Source of the DNA: Ornithinimicrobium sp. F0845 | Lineage (GTDB): Bacteria > Actinomycetota > Actinomycetes > Actinomycetales > Dermatophilaceae | DNA length: 64,000 bases | Direction: 5' to 3' | Assembly: GCF_023015765.1 (NCBI RefSeq) | Contig: NZ_JALKAL010000001.1 | Location: 233,478 to 297,477 of the forward strand | In this document: one piece after another, positions 8,663 through 18,185 of the stretch | How positions within the stretch are numbered: position 1 is the stretch's first letter | Layout of the letters: every line of letters starts with the position of its first letter | Notes under the pieces: model-generated | What the model was told of the DNA's origin: nothing | Databases searched by the model: none | Seen by the model: only the letters and a program-made list of their open reading frames with translations | Program-made: the position numbers and the translations under genes

Positions 8663-9366
8663 CGAGCCGGCGGGGCGACCGGGGCGGCCGAGGTGGCCGA
8701 CCGGTCCGCCACCCGTGGTGCGTCCGTGTCCACGGAGCGCAGCGCTGAGCGCGCGGCGGGCAGGAGCCCGGCGACGAGCGCCACGCCCCAGACCACGCTG
8801 GCCCACGGCTGACCCGAGAAGGCCGCGAAGACGACGGTCCCCAGGAGCACGGACCCGAGGGCCCATCCAGGGATGACCCGCGCCCGCCAGAGCGCCAGCG
8901 CGAGCACCGCGGGGGCCAGGAGCACCCCGAGGAGGAAGGGCGCGAAGACCGCGAAACCGAGGCTGCTGGCGTCGAGGGACTGCTGGGCCGACACCGCGGC
9001 CTCCGTGTCCGGCATCCCGGACAGGGCGCCGACCGTGACGAAGTAGCCCATCAGGTGCGCGATCTGACCGGTGACCATCCCGGCGCCCAGCACCCCGCCG
9101 GTCCACGCCAGCACCGGCGCGCGATCGACCGCCAGGCGCCACAGCAGCAGCACCATCGGGATCGTGAGCAGCGCGGCGAGGTAGAAGAGCCACGCCCCGG
9201 CCTCCCAGGCGCCGCGGTGCGCGTTCACGGCCGTGAACAGCTGGGTGGTGCTAGCGGAGCCGTCCGCGAGGACGCCTCCCTCGGCGCCAAGGCGCAGCAG
9301 GTCGGCGACGGTGATGACGACGGGGGTGAGGAGGACGGCGATCGCGCCGAGCGTCCGTGCCTTCAT
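8659..9366 (-). CDS. Multi-pass membrane protein of unknown function
   Basis: 235 residues with about six or seven hydrophobic segments, the first at the N-terminus (MKARTLGAIAVLLTPVVITV). Several helices carry small residues and single charged ones ('LLWRLAVDRAPVLAW', 'QIAHLMGYFVTV'). The C-terminal 30 residues are polar and Ala/Pro-rich. No catalytic motif was recognised; a DUF4386-like relationship is only a possibility. It stands alone on this strand, convergent and overlapping with the DinB-fold gene, and divergent from the histidine kinase. Confidence 0.7.
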   Translation of the reverse strand: MKARTLGAIAVLLTPVVITVADLLRLGAEGGVLADGSASTTQLFTAVNAHRGAWEAGAWLFYLAALLTIPMVLLLWRLAVDRAPVLAWTGGVLGAGMVTGQIAHLMGYFVTVGALSGMPDTEAAVSAQQSLDASSLGFAVFAPFLLGVLLAPAVLALALWRARVIPGWALGSVLLGTVVFAAFSGQPWASVVWGVALVAGLLPAARSALRSVDTDAPRVADRSATSAAPVAPPAR

Positions 9367-9566
9367 GAGGTGCTCCTATCGGTGGTGGTTCGCGGCCCGG
9401 GTCCCCGGACCACCTCCACGGTGCCGCCGGGGAGCCCGTCGCCGCGTCCGCCGTGAGGCCCCGGCCTGCCTCCCCGGCCAGGTGATCCCGGCGACGCGCG
9501 ACGAGGGATGCGGGTCCACCCTGAGGGGGACGCGCAGTGAGCGGTCCGGGTCGTACTCTCAGGCAG

Positions 9567-11426
9567 ATGAGCAGGTGGCGCGGCCTCGTCGTCCTCGCGC
9601 TGGCGTGTGCCGGGCTGGACGCCTTCCTGCTGGCCGGGGAGGGGATCGCTCGGTATGCCGTGCCACCAGTCGCCGCGGTCGCTGTCCTCGCCGTGGGGCT
9701 GGCGCCGTGGGCAGGGCTCATCGGTGTCGTCGCAGCGATGGTGCTGAGCGGCTGGCTGGGGGTGCCCACGGAGAGCCCGGCACTCCTGCCGGCGACGCTG
9801 GCGGTGACCTATCTGGCCGGGCGGTCGGCGAGCACCTGGCCGGGTCCGGCCGGGGTCGCCGCTGTCGCCCTGACGGCCTGGGTGCAGGACGACCTCGGGG
9901 TGGGGACCCTGGTGTTCGCCGCGGTGGTGCTCGGCACGGTGTGGGCGTTCGGTCGGGTCGTGCGGCGCCGGACCGAGGCGGCCGAGGCAGCCGGCGAGGA
10001 GGCGGCCCGGATCGCAGCTCTGGACCCGGTCGCCGCGTCCGGTCAGGTCGTGCTGGCCGAGCGTCAGCGCCTGGCGACCGAGGCGGTCGCGGTGCTGCAG
10101 ACGGCCGTGACGGACATGCGCCGGGCCTCCGGGGAGGCAGCCGGCTCGCTCGGCGAGGACGACCTGACGGCCGTGCACCGTCGAGGAGTCGTGGCGGTCC
10201 AGGAGCTGCGGCGCCTGCTCGGGCTGCTGCGCCAGGATCCCGAGGGGGAGGGCAGCGACGCGCACGGTGACGCGGAGGGGGTGACCGACGAGCGCCCGCC
10301 CGCACGCCGGTCCCGCTGGCCGTGGCGGTGGCACGAGTGGGCCACGGCCCTTCTCGCGCTCGCGCTCGTGCCGGTCGGCCTCGGGCCGGAGGCTCTCGAG
10401 CCATCGTCGCTCGACGTCGGCGTCGTGCTGTGCGTGGTGCCGCTCCTCCAGCGGATCCGCCCCTTCGCGGCGGCACTGCTGCTCGGTGGCGTGCCGCTCC
10501 TGACCCTGGCGCTGGGCGCACCGCCCTTGGACGGGATGTCCGAGGTCGTGGTCACCGTCGCCGCCGCGTGGCGGGTGGGCGCCGCCGGCGACCGGGTCCT
10601 CGGCGCGGGGCTGGCGGGCCTGCTGCTGTCCCGCGTCGTCTACGTGATGGGCCACGACCCGGGCAACCTGATGATCGAGCTGGCCCTCGTGGGCATGCCG
10701 CTGCTCGCCGGCGCGGCCTGGGGCGAGAAGGACCGCGCCTACCGCCGGGCGCGGGACCGGGCCACCACGCTGCACGAGGTGCACGACGGGATCATCAGCG
10801 CGGCGGTGGCCCAGGAACGGTTGCGGATCGCCCGTGAGCTCCACGACGTCGCCAGCCACGCGGTCGGCGCCATGGTCCTGCAGTCCGCGGCGGCGCTGTC
10901 CCACCGGGAACAGGACCCCGAGCGGGCCCGCCGGGCGCTGGGCTTCGTCGACACCGCGGGGGCGGAGGCCCTGGGCGAGCTGCGTCGGCTGCGGTCCGTG
11001 CTGCGCGGGGATGCGGACGGGCCGGCGTCCCCGCCGCCCGACCTCCAGGATGTCGTGGCCCGTGTCGGTCAGGGCCTCGAGGTGCACCTGGACGCAGAGG
11101 CGCTGCCGCAGGATCCCGTGACCGCGGCCTTTATCCGCCAGGTCGTGCACGAGGGGCTGGCCAACGCCAGTCGTCACGCGCCGGGCTCCCGCGTCGACGT
11201 GCACGTCGGACGGAGTCCCGGCGGGTGGGTCGTCGACATCGTCGACGACGGTCCCGCCGCACCGGGAGCTGCGGTGCAGAGCACCGGCTACGGTCTGGTC
11301 GGACTCGCCGAGAGGGCCCGGGCGCTCGGGGGAGAGGTCATCGCTGGACCCACGGCCGACGGAGGCTTCGCGCTGCGGGCCAGCCTGCGGCATACGACCC
11401 CCGCCGCTGAGAGGGTGGAGGCATGA
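9567..11426 (+). CDS. Two-component sensor histidine kinase, internally duplicated
   Basis: About 619 residues from ATG 9567; an in-frame GTG at 9537 is an alternative. The C-terminal half has a HisKA_3 dimerisation domain 'ERLRIARELHDVASHAVGAM' with phospho-accepting His426, then a GHKL ATPase domain ('VHEGLANASRHA', 'IVDDGP', 'GYGLVGLAERARALGGEV'). The N-terminal half has its own membrane segments followed at about residues 162-230 by 'AERQRLATEAVAVLQTAVT' and 'AVQELRRLLGLLRQDPEG'. These mirror the real dimerisation domain and its 'LGELRRLRSVLRGDADG' end but lack the His. The response regulator gene overlaps its 3' end by 4 bp. Confidence 0.9.
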   Translation: MSRWRGLVVLALACAGLDAFLLAGEGIARYAVPPVAAVAVLAVGLAPWAGLIGVVAAMVLSGWLGVPTESPALLPATLAVTYLAGRSASTWPGPAGVAAVALTAWVQDDLGVGTLVFAAVVLGTVWAFGRVVRRRTEAAEAAGEEAARIAALDPVAASGQVVLAERQRLATEAVAVLQTAVTDMRRASGEAAGSLGEDDLTAVHRRGVVAVQELRRLLGLLRQDPEGEGSDAHGDAEGVTDERPPARRSRWPWRWHEWATALLALALVPVGLGPEALEPSSLDVGVVLCVVPLLQRIRPFAAALLLGGVPLLTLALGAPPLDGMSEVVVTVAAAWRVGAAGDRVLGAGLAGLLLSRVVYVMGHDPGNLMIELALVGMPLLAGAAWGEKDRAYRRARDRATTLHEVHDGIISAAVAQERLRIARELHDVASHAVGAMVLQSAAALSHREQDPERARRALGFVDTAGAEALGELRRLRSVLRGDADGPASPPPDLQDVVARVGQGLEVHLDAEALPQDPVTAAFIRQVVHEGLANASRHAPGSRVDVHVGRSPGGWVVDIVDDGPAAPGAAVQSTGYGLVGLAERARALGGEVIAGPTADGGFALRASLRHTTPAAERVEA

Positions 11427-12076
11427 ACAACGAGCCCGTCCGGGTCGTCGTCGCGGACGACCAGGACCTCGTCCGCGGCGGCATCACCGCCATCCTCGAC
11501 GCCGCCGAGGGGATCGAGGTGGTCGCCGAAGCGGCCGACGGGCACGCCGCGGCCGCGCTGGCGCGCGAGCACCGCGCCGACGTCGTGCTCATGGACGTGC
11601 AGATGCCCGGTCTCGACGGGGTGTCTGCCGTCGGCGAGGTCGCACGGGCACGGCCCGAGGCCCGGGTGGTCATGCTGACCATGTTCGACCTGGACGAGTA
11701 CGTGTTCGGCGCGCTCCGGGCCGGTGCCAGCGGGTTCCTTCTCAAGACGACCCCGCCGGCGGAGCTGGCCGCCGCGATCCGCGCCGTGCACGCGGGCGAC
11801 CTGCTCTTCGCGCCCGCCGTGACGCGTCGGCTCGTCGAGAACTACGTGCGCAGGCCACCCGCGGGCACGGTGTCCGACGGGCTGTCCGGTCTGACCCCGC
11901 GCGAGCTGGACGTGCTGCGGGCGATGGCCAGGGGCCTGTCGAACGCCGAGATCGGGCGCGAGCTCTACCTGGGCGAGGCCACCGTCAAGACCCACGTGAC
12001 ACGGGTGCTGGGCAAGCTCGGGCTGCGGGACCGGGTGCAGGCCATCGTGCTCGCCTACGAAACGGGCCTGGTCTGA
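11423..12076 (+). CDS. NarL/FixJ-type response regulator
   Basis: 217 residues; the ATG overlaps the kinase stop (ATGA). The receiver domain has the acidic pair in 'VVVADDQDLV', phospho-acceptor Asp58 in 'VVLMDVQMPGLDG' and the conserved Lys in 'FLLKTTPP'. A linker leads to a LuxR-type helix-turn-helix, 'LTPRELDVLRAMARGLSNAE' through 'EATVKTHVTRVLGKLGLRDR'. With the upstream kinase it forms a complete two-component system of the type that controls envelope stress or antibiotic resistance in Actinobacteria. The targets are not evident. Confidence 0.93.
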   Translation: MNNEPVRVVVADDQDLVRGGITAILDAAEGIEVVAEAADGHAAAALAREHRADVVLMDVQMPGLDGVSAVGEVARARPEARVVMLTMFDLDEYVFGALRAGASGFLLKTTPPAELAAAIRAVHAGDLLFAPAVTRRLVENYVRRPPAGTVSDGLSGLTPRELDVLRAMARGLSNAEIGRELYLGEATVKTHVTRVLGKLGLRDRVQAIVLAYETGLV

Positions 12077-12104
12077 GGAGAGCGACGGGCGGCGCGCTCG
12101 GTCG

Positions 12105-13094
12105 TCAGGGGGTCTCGGCGAGCCAGCCCCGCCGCTCGGCCTGCACGCCGAGCTGGATCCGGGTGTGGACGCCGCACGCCTCCATCAGGGAGGCCACCCG
12201 CCGCTGCACGGTCCGGATCGACAACCCGAGCTGGCTGCCGACCGCCTGGTCCGTCAGGCCCGAGAGCATCAGGGTGAGCACCCGCAGATCGGTCCCGTCG
12301 AGCCCGTCCCGCGTCGCGGCATCGGTCGGCTCGGCGGCCAGCGATCGGGCGGCCGCCCACGTGTAGTCGAAGAGAGCCACGAGCGAGTCCAGCAGCGCGC
12401 TGGGGTGGACCAGCAGGGCTCCCGCCTCGCTCCGGCCCTCGTTCGCCGCCGAGGCCAGCGGGATCAGGGCCAGCTCCTGATCGGCCATCATCATGCGCAG
12501 CGGGATCCGGTCCGCCACCCGGACCAGCTCGCCGCGGCTCATCGCGCTCTCGATGTTGGCGTCGAACCCCGGCTGCTCCAGGACCGCTCGCTCCAGGACG
12601 ACCCGGTAGGTGACCCCGCGCTCGGCCGCCGCGTCCTCCTCGACGTTCTCGGCCGCCGAGACGACTGCCACCCCGGCACGGATCAGGGCACGCACCTCGG
12701 TGCGGGCCGAGCGCTGCAGCTGGGCGAACCGCTGAGCCACCGCGTCGGCCCCGGTGACGACGTCGATGACGTCGGTCGCCGTGCGCTTCGCCGCGGCGCC
12801 GCGGTACTGCTCCGTGAGGACCTCGAGCTCGGAACGAGCACGGTTCAGATCGTCCTGACGGTCCCGCACGAGCGATCCCAGCGCCACGAGGGGAGGGGAC
12901 GCGACATACTGCCCGGTGCCGTTCGTGGACGTGGCGACCAGGCCCTTCTCAGCCAGGGTCTTCAGGGCCGCCTGCAGCTCGGCGGAGGGGAGCTCCAACT
13001 GCAGGGCGAGATCGGTCGAGCTGGCTGAGGGCAGGGTGATGAGATGGCGATAGGTCGCCTCTTCGATCGGATCAAGTCCCAACACATCGAGCAT
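12105..13094 (-). CDS. Regulator with N-terminal TrmB-like wing and C-terminal LuxR-type HTH
   Basis: 329 residues. The start at 13094 is preceded by AAGGAGG at a good distance; the open frame further upstream lacks such support. Residues 1-65 form a TrmB-like winged helix ('IEEATYRHLITLPSASSTDLALQLELPSAELQAALKTLAEKGLV'-type pattern). The middle resembles a phospholipase-D-like or effector domain, and the end carries a LuxR-like HTH ('LTDQAVGSQLGLSIRTVQRRV'). It is divergent from the large subtilase gene, whose expression it may control. Regulators of this two-HTH layout are often found beside secreted peptidases in Actinobacteria (recalled, not searched). Confidence 0.82.
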   Translation of the reverse strand: MLDVLGLDPIEEATYRHLITLPSASSTDLALQLELPSAELQAALKTLAEKGLVATSTNGTGQYVASPPLVALGSLVRDRQDDLNRARSELEVLTEQYRGAAAKRTATDVIDVVTGADAVAQRFAQLQRSARTEVRALIRAGVAVVSAAENVEEDAAAERGVTYRVVLERAVLEQPGFDANIESAMSRGELVRVADRIPLRMMMADQELALIPLASAANEGRSEAGALLVHPSALLDSLVALFDYTWAAARSLAAEPTDAATRDGLDGTDLRVLTLMLSGLTDQAVGSQLGLSIRTVQRRVASLMEACGVHTRIQLGVQAERRGWLAETP

Positions 13095-13235
13095 TGTTGT
13101 CCTCCTTCCGTCAGTGAAGACAGTCAAGCGTACGGCGGAAACATGCCACGGCGTAAATCCGCCGTTGTGATCGGGCGGTCTGAGTGACATATTCATGCCG
13201 TCAGATCAATCCCTGCAATGTAGCGAGGACCCTCT

Positions 13236-16200
13236 ATGACTCACCGACCACGCGCGCGGACCGTCGTGTCCGGCGTCGCCGCTGCCGCCCTCGTGGCGAC
13301 TGCGGCAGCAGGTGTCGCAACCGCGGCGCCCGACCAGGAGACCTCGGCCACGGCCGAGTCGAACACGACGTCGCGTCCACAGCTCAACCACCCGAGCACC
13401 GGCACGACGCACCGTCTCACACTGATCACCGGTGACGTCGTCACCGTCACCGAGCTCGCGGACGGCACGAGGACCGTGGGCGTCGAGTCGCCCACCGGTG
13501 GCGGCTACCAGACCACGACGGTGGGCGAGGACCTGCACGTCGTGCCTGACGCGGCACGCCCCTTCGTGGCGGCGGGGACGCTGGACGCGGACCTGTTCAA
13601 CGTGTCCGCGCTGATCGAGCAGGGCGTCGGCACGGCAGGGCGCGACACCGCGCCGGTCATCGTGCAGTATGCCGAGGGGGCCTCCACGCAGTCGCTCCAG
13701 TCGTCCCTCGGGACGTCGACCGCCACGCTGGAGAGCATCAACGCCGTGGCGGTAACGCCCGAGGCCGACGCCGGCGCTGACCTGTGGCAGTTGCTCACCG
13801 GCGGTCGCAGCGACGGCACCCTGGCACGGGGCATCAGCAAGGTGCACCTCGATGGTCTTGTCGAGGCCACCCTGGCGGACAGCGTCCCGCAGGTCGGCGC
13901 GCCCGAGGCCTGGGACCGGGGGATCGACGGGGCCGGGGTCACCGTCGCGGTCCTGGACAGCGGCGCTGACGTCGACCACCCAGACCTGGTGGACGCGATC
14001 ACTGACTCGCACAGCTTCGTGCCGGGCCAGGCCGTCACCGACGGCAACGGCCACGGCACCCACGTGGCCTCCACGGTCGCCGGGTCCGGCGCCGCCTCCG
14101 ACGGTGTCCAGGTGGGTGTCGCCCCGGGGGCCGAGCTGATCATCGGCAAGGTGCTCGGTGACGACGGCTTCGGCCAGGAGTCCTGGATCATCGACGGGAT
14201 GGAGTGGGCGGCGGAGAACGCCGATGTCGTCAACATGAGCCTGGGCACCCCCCAGGCGAGCGACGGCACCGACCCGATGGCGGTGGCACTGCAGACCATC
14301 AGCGAGGACACCGACACCCTCTTCGTGGTGGCCGCGGGGAACAACGGCCAGGTCAGCGGCATCGGCTCGCCTGGTGCGGCCGAGGCCGCGCTGACCGTCG
14401 GTGCCGTCGACGGCATGGACTACCGACCGTGGTTCACCAGCATGGGCCCCCGTCTCGGGGACGGCCTGGTCAAGCCCGACCTGTCCGCCCCGGGCGTCGA
14501 CGTGCTCGCCGCCCGGTCGCAGGACAGCGCCGGTGAGGGTTGGTACACCACCCTGGACGGCACGTCCATGGCCAGCCCCCACATCGCCGGGGCGGCAGCC
14601 CTGCTGCTCCAGGACGACCCGGACCTGACCCGCGAGGAGCTGAAGAACACGCTGATGTCCTCCTCGTTCCCGCTGAGCGAGGGGCCCTTCCAGCTCGGCG
14701 CCGGGCGGCTCGACGTGCCGGCCGCGCTGGACGCCGAGGTGATCGCCACCGGGTCGGTCTCCTTCGGCTACTTCGACTGGCCCCACGAGGGTGACGTGCC
14801 CGTCACCCGCGAGATCACCTACACCAACGACGGTGCGGCAGACGTCACCCTGGCGCTACGTCTCGAGGGCGACGACGGCATGGGCGGCGGTCTGCCCTCC
14901 GGCCTGACCGAGCTGTCCGCCACCCAACTGGTCGTGCCCGCCGGAGGCACCGCCAGCGTCCAGGTCACCCTGGACCCGGCGGTCGTCCCGCTGGCCTCCA
15001 CCCTGTCCGGCTTCGTCATCGCCTCCGCCGACGGGGCCGACGTGGCGCGCACCGGCTGGGGCGTCATGAAGGAGGAGGAGCGCTACGACCTGACCCTGCG
15101 CGCCACCGACCTCGACGGCTCCCCGGCCCTGGCCTACGTGGTGTTCAAGGGTCGCGACCACATGTGGCCCTCGCAGTACATCGTCGACGGCGAGACCACC
15201 CTGCGGCTGCCCGCCGGCACCTATGCCGCGATGAGCTACATGGACGTCCACGTCGCCGAGGACGCGCTCGGCGTGGCCCTGGTGGGTGACCCCCAGGTCG
15301 AGCTCGCCCAGGACACCGTCGTCGAGCTCGACGCCCGAGAGACGCACGAGATCACGGTCGACGTGGGTCAGGACGGGCTCGAGCCGTCCCAGCGCCGGAT
15401 GGACTTCAGCATCAGGGCGGGCACCGGTCTGAACAGCGCCTACCAGGTGCCGGCCGCTGTCGACCACCTCTTCGCCGCCCCCATGGACGGCATCACCGAC
15501 GGTGACTTCGAGTACCTCACCCGCTGGCGGCTGCGGACCCCGTTCGTGGCCGTCGCCGAGGGCGGCACGTCGCTGGACGTCACCGGGCTGGTCGGCAGCT
15601 CGATGCCCACCGAGCAGGTGAGCCTCGACGCGGTGTACGCCGGCACGGGCACGCCCGACGAGCTCGCCGCCGTGGAGACCGAGGGCAAGGCCGTGGTGAT
15701 CACCCGCGACCAGTCCCTGGACCTGACCCAGATCGCCGCCGGCATCGACCAGGCCGGCGCGGCGCTCCTCGTCGTCGTCAACGACGAGCCCGGCGAGTTC
15801 TCCGCCGGAGTGTCCTGGGAGGCTCCGGTGTCCTACCCGGCCGTCGGCGTGAGCGGCGTCGAGGGCGCGGGCCTGATCTCCCGGATCCAGGCCGGTCCCG
15901 TCCAGCTCACCGTCAGCGGCGGTGTGGACAGCCCGGTCGTCTACGACCTGGTGGACCCGCACCCGGGCAGCATCCCGACCGACCTGGAGTACGCGCCGAC
16001 CCTGGACGAGCTGGCCCGGATCGACACCAGCTTCCACGGCAACCAGACGCGGGCGGGTGGCGAGTTCCGCTACGACTTCCGTCCGTACACCCCCTACGGG
16101 GTCGGCTTCCAGGAGATGATGAACATGCCGATCGCCCGCACCGAGTACGTCTCGGCGCAGGAGGGCACGGAGTGGTACCAGGACGCCGTCGTCCTGGAGG

Positions 16201-17888
16201 GCAGCTGGAACGAGCGCGGCATCCGTCAGGGCTACGAGCCCGGCAGCGCCACCTCCGAGGCGTGGTTCTCCGCCGTCGTCCAGCCGCGGTTGGGTGAAGG
16301 GTTCTGGGTGCCGAACCGGCAGGGCAACACGCTCCAGGTGAACCTGCCCAGCTGGGCGGGCGACGAGCCGACCCACACCGGCAGCCTGGGCGACTACCAG
16401 GGCAACGACGACCAGACCATCCGCTGGTACGAGGGTGAGACCCTGCTGAAGGAGACCATCGGCTGGCAGAGCTCGTTGGTCGACCTGCCCACGGGTGAGC
16501 GCACGCAGTACCGCGTCACCAACGACGTGGGACGCCCGGACTCCTGGGGGACCACCCCGGCCAGCAGCACCGAGTGGACCTTCTGGAGCGAGCAGCCGGC
16601 CGACTGGTTCGCCGAGCTGCCGTTCGTCCAGGTCGACTTCGCGGTCGAGACGGACTGGACCGGCACGGCGGTCAACGCACCGAGCGACACCATCGGCCTC
16701 ACCGCGTGGCAGCTGCCGAACACCCAGCTCGCCGGCGAGATCACGCAGGGCTCGCTGGCCATCTCCTACGACCAGGGTGCCACCTGGGAGGACCTGGAGC
16801 TGACCGGTGAGCCCGGCGACTGGACCGCGCAGGTCACCTACCCGGCCGGTGCCCAGACCGTCTCGCTGCGGGCGACCGCGGCGGACTCCGAGGGCAACTC
16901 GGTCACCCAGGAGGTCTACGGCGCGTACCACGTGGCCGAGGTGACCGGTCCGACGGTGGAGCGCGTCTCCGGCGTCGACCGCTACGCCACGGCGGCACAG
17001 ATCGCGGAGCGCTACCCCGATGGGGCCGACACGGTCTACGTCGTCACGGGCGAGGACTTCGCCGACGCCCTGGCCGGTGCCGCACCGGCCAGCGAGGGCC
17101 GGCTGCCGGGCTCCGCGGGGCTGTTCACCGTGGACGGCTCACCGGCGCCGGTGCTGCTGGTCAAGTCGGACCGGATCCCGGGCGCGACCCGGGCGGCGCT
17201 CGATGCGGTCCAGCCGCAGCGACTCGTCGTCCTCGGCGGTGAGGGTGCGGTGTCCGAGGGCGTCGCCACCCAGCTGGGTGCGTGGGGCGAGGTCGACCGG
17301 GTCGCGGGCGAGAACCGCTACGAGACGGCCGCCATGCTCTCCGATCTCTACCCGGCCGGCGTGGACACCGTCTACGTCGCCAGCGGCGAGCCGGAGAACT
17401 TCCCCGACGCACTGGCGGGCGCGGCCCTGGCCGGCCACGAGGGCGCCCCGGTCCTGCTGACGCAGACCGACCACGTGCCCGCCGTGGTGACCGAGGCGTT
17501 GGATCGCCTGGACGCCGGCGAGATCGTGGTGCTCGGTGGCGACGGCGCGGTCTCCGACGAGGTCTTCGCCGAGCTCGGTGCCGATCGGCGGCTGGCCGGT
17601 GTGGACCGCTACGCCACCGCGGCGGCCATCTCGGCCGAGCACCCCTCCGGTCTGGCGAACACGTTCGTCGCGACGGGTCTGGACTGGCCGGACGCCCTCA
17701 CCGGCTCCGCGCTGGCCGCCCACCTCGGCGAGCCGGTCAACCTGACCAGGCCGACCGGTCTGCCGGCGGTCACCCGCGCCGAGCTGGAGCGGCTGGAGCC
17801 GGGTCACGCGACGGTGCTGGGCGGCAGCGGTGTCGTCCCCGAGGACGTCGTGGCCGAGCTGACGGCGCTGCTGGACGGCTGGCTGTGA
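13236..17888 (+). CDS. Secreted S8 subtilisin-like serine protease with cell-wall-binding repeats
   Basis: 1550 residues. A signal peptide (MTHRPRARTVVSGVAAAALVAT...) is followed by a prodomain and the subtilase domain with catalytic Asp241 ('VAVLDSGADVDHPDL'), His273 ('GHGTHVASTVAG') and Ser444 ('DGTSMASPHIAGA'). A long beta-rich region follows, including a PA-like segment ('AGAALLVVVNDEPGEF') near residues 840-900. From about residue 1241, three CWB2 repeats ('RVSGVDRYATAAQIAERYP' and kin) would anchor the enzyme in the wall. A strong terminator follows. Length and architecture resemble large actinobacterial lactocepin-like proteases. Confidence 0.93.
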   Translation: MTHRPRARTVVSGVAAAALVATAAAGVATAAPDQETSATAESNTTSRPQLNHPSTGTTHRLTLITGDVVTVTELADGTRTVGVESPTGGGYQTTTVGEDLHVVPDAARPFVAAGTLDADLFNVSALIEQGVGTAGRDTAPVIVQYAEGASTQSLQSSLGTSTATLESINAVAVTPEADAGADLWQLLTGGRSDGTLARGISKVHLDGLVEATLADSVPQVGAPEAWDRGIDGAGVTVAVLDSGADVDHPDLVDAITDSHSFVPGQAVTDGNGHGTHVASTVAGSGAASDGVQVGVAPGAELIIGKVLGDDGFGQESWIIDGMEWAAENADVVNMSLGTPQASDGTDPMAVALQTISEDTDTLFVVAAGNNGQVSGIGSPGAAEAALTVGAVDGMDYRPWFTSMGPRLGDGLVKPDLSAPGVDVLAARSQDSAGEGWYTTLDGTSMASPHIAGAAALLLQDDPDLTREELKNTLMSSSFPLSEGPFQLGAGRLDVPAALDAEVIATGSVSFGYFDWPHEGDVPVTREITYTNDGAADVTLALRLEGDDGMGGGLPSGLTELSATQLVVPAGGTASVQVTLDPAVVPLASTLSGFVIASADGADVARTGWGVMKEEERYDLTLRATDLDGSPALAYVVFKGRDHMWPSQYIVDGETTLRLPAGTYAAMSYMDVHVAEDALGVALVGDPQVELAQDTVVELDARETHEITVDVGQDGLEPSQRRMDFSIRAGTGLNSAYQVPAAVDHLFAAPMDGITDGDFEYLTRWRLRTPFVAVAEGGTSLDVTGLVGSSMPTEQVSLDAVYAGTGTPDELAAVETEGKAVVITRDQSLDLTQIAAGIDQAGAALLVVVNDEPGEFSAGVSWEAPVSYPAVGVSGVEGAGLISRIQAGPVQLTVSGGVDSPVVYDLVDPHPGSIPTDLEYAPTLDELARIDTSFHGNQTRAGGEFRYDFRPYTPYGVGFQEMMNMPIARTEYVSAQEGTEWYQDAVVLEGSWNERGIRQGYEPGSATSEAWFSAVVQPRLGEGFWVPNRQGNTLQVNLPSWAGDEPTHTGSLGDYQGNDDQTIRWYEGETLLKETIGWQSSLVDLPTGERTQYRVTNDVGRPDSWGTTPASSTEWTFWSEQPADWFAELPFVQVDFAVETDWTGTAVNAPSDTIGLTAWQLPNTQLAGEITQGSLAISYDQGATWEDLELTGEPGDWTAQVTYPAGAQTVSLRATAADSEGNSVTQEVYGAYHVAEVTGPTVERVSGVDRYATAAQIAERYPDGADTVYVVTGEDFADALAGAAPASEGRLPGSAGLFTVDGSPAPVLLVKSDRIPGATRAALDAVQPQRLVVLGGEGAVSEGVATQLGAWGEVDRVAGENRYETAAMLSDLYPAGVDTVYVASGEPENFPDALAGAALAGHEGAPVLLTQTDHVPAVVTEALDRLDAGEIVVLGGDGAVSDEVFAELGADRRLAGVDRYATAAAISAEHPSGLANTFVATGLDWPDALTGSALAAHLGEPVNLTRPTGLPAVTRAELERLEPGHATVLGGSGVVPEDVVAELTALLDGWL

Positions 17889-17916
17889 CAGCGGCCTGCT
17901 GAGGAGGCATCCGACG

Positions 17917-17951
17917 ACGGGGGCCCGGTCCGACCAGGACCGGGCCCCCGT
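17917..17951 (+). terminator. Rho-independent-type terminator of the subtilase gene
   Basis: A perfect 15-bp inverted repeat, ACGGGGGCCCGGTCC with a GACCA loop and its exact complement, begins 28 bp after the subtilase stop. The trailing bases are TCGTCTCCTCT, with few Ts, as is usual in high-G+C actinobacteria. Confidence 0.85.
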
Positions 17952-17953
17952 TC

Positions 17954-18053
17954 GTCTCCTCTGTCACAGCGCCGTCTCCTCCGTCACAGCGCCGTCGCCT
18001 CCGTCACAGCGCCGTCGCCTCCGTCACAGCGCGGCATCACCTGAGTCACAGGA
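17954..18053. repeat. 20-bp tandem array upstream of the symporter gene
   Basis: Four units of GTCGCCTCCGTCACAGCGCC (variants GTCTCCTCT/C) start at 17954, 17974, 17994 and 18014. A weaker fifth keeps only the GTCACAG core around 18044-18050. The array sits between the subtilase terminator and the putP start at 18186. Regular phasing of one core at two helical turns would suit cooperative binding of a regulator on one face of the DNA, so it may be an operator array. Replication slippage of a neutral spacer is the alternative. Confidence 0.8.
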
Positions 18054-18185
18054 GCAACACAGGTCACATTGAGGTAAACATGTCTCGCAGGCCCCCCACG
18101 CGGGTCGCGTTTCCCCTACTGTGCTAAATGCCCCTTTCCCGGGAGCCCGTGTGACTTCCGGTTGCCCCGAGCGACGGAGAGTCCC

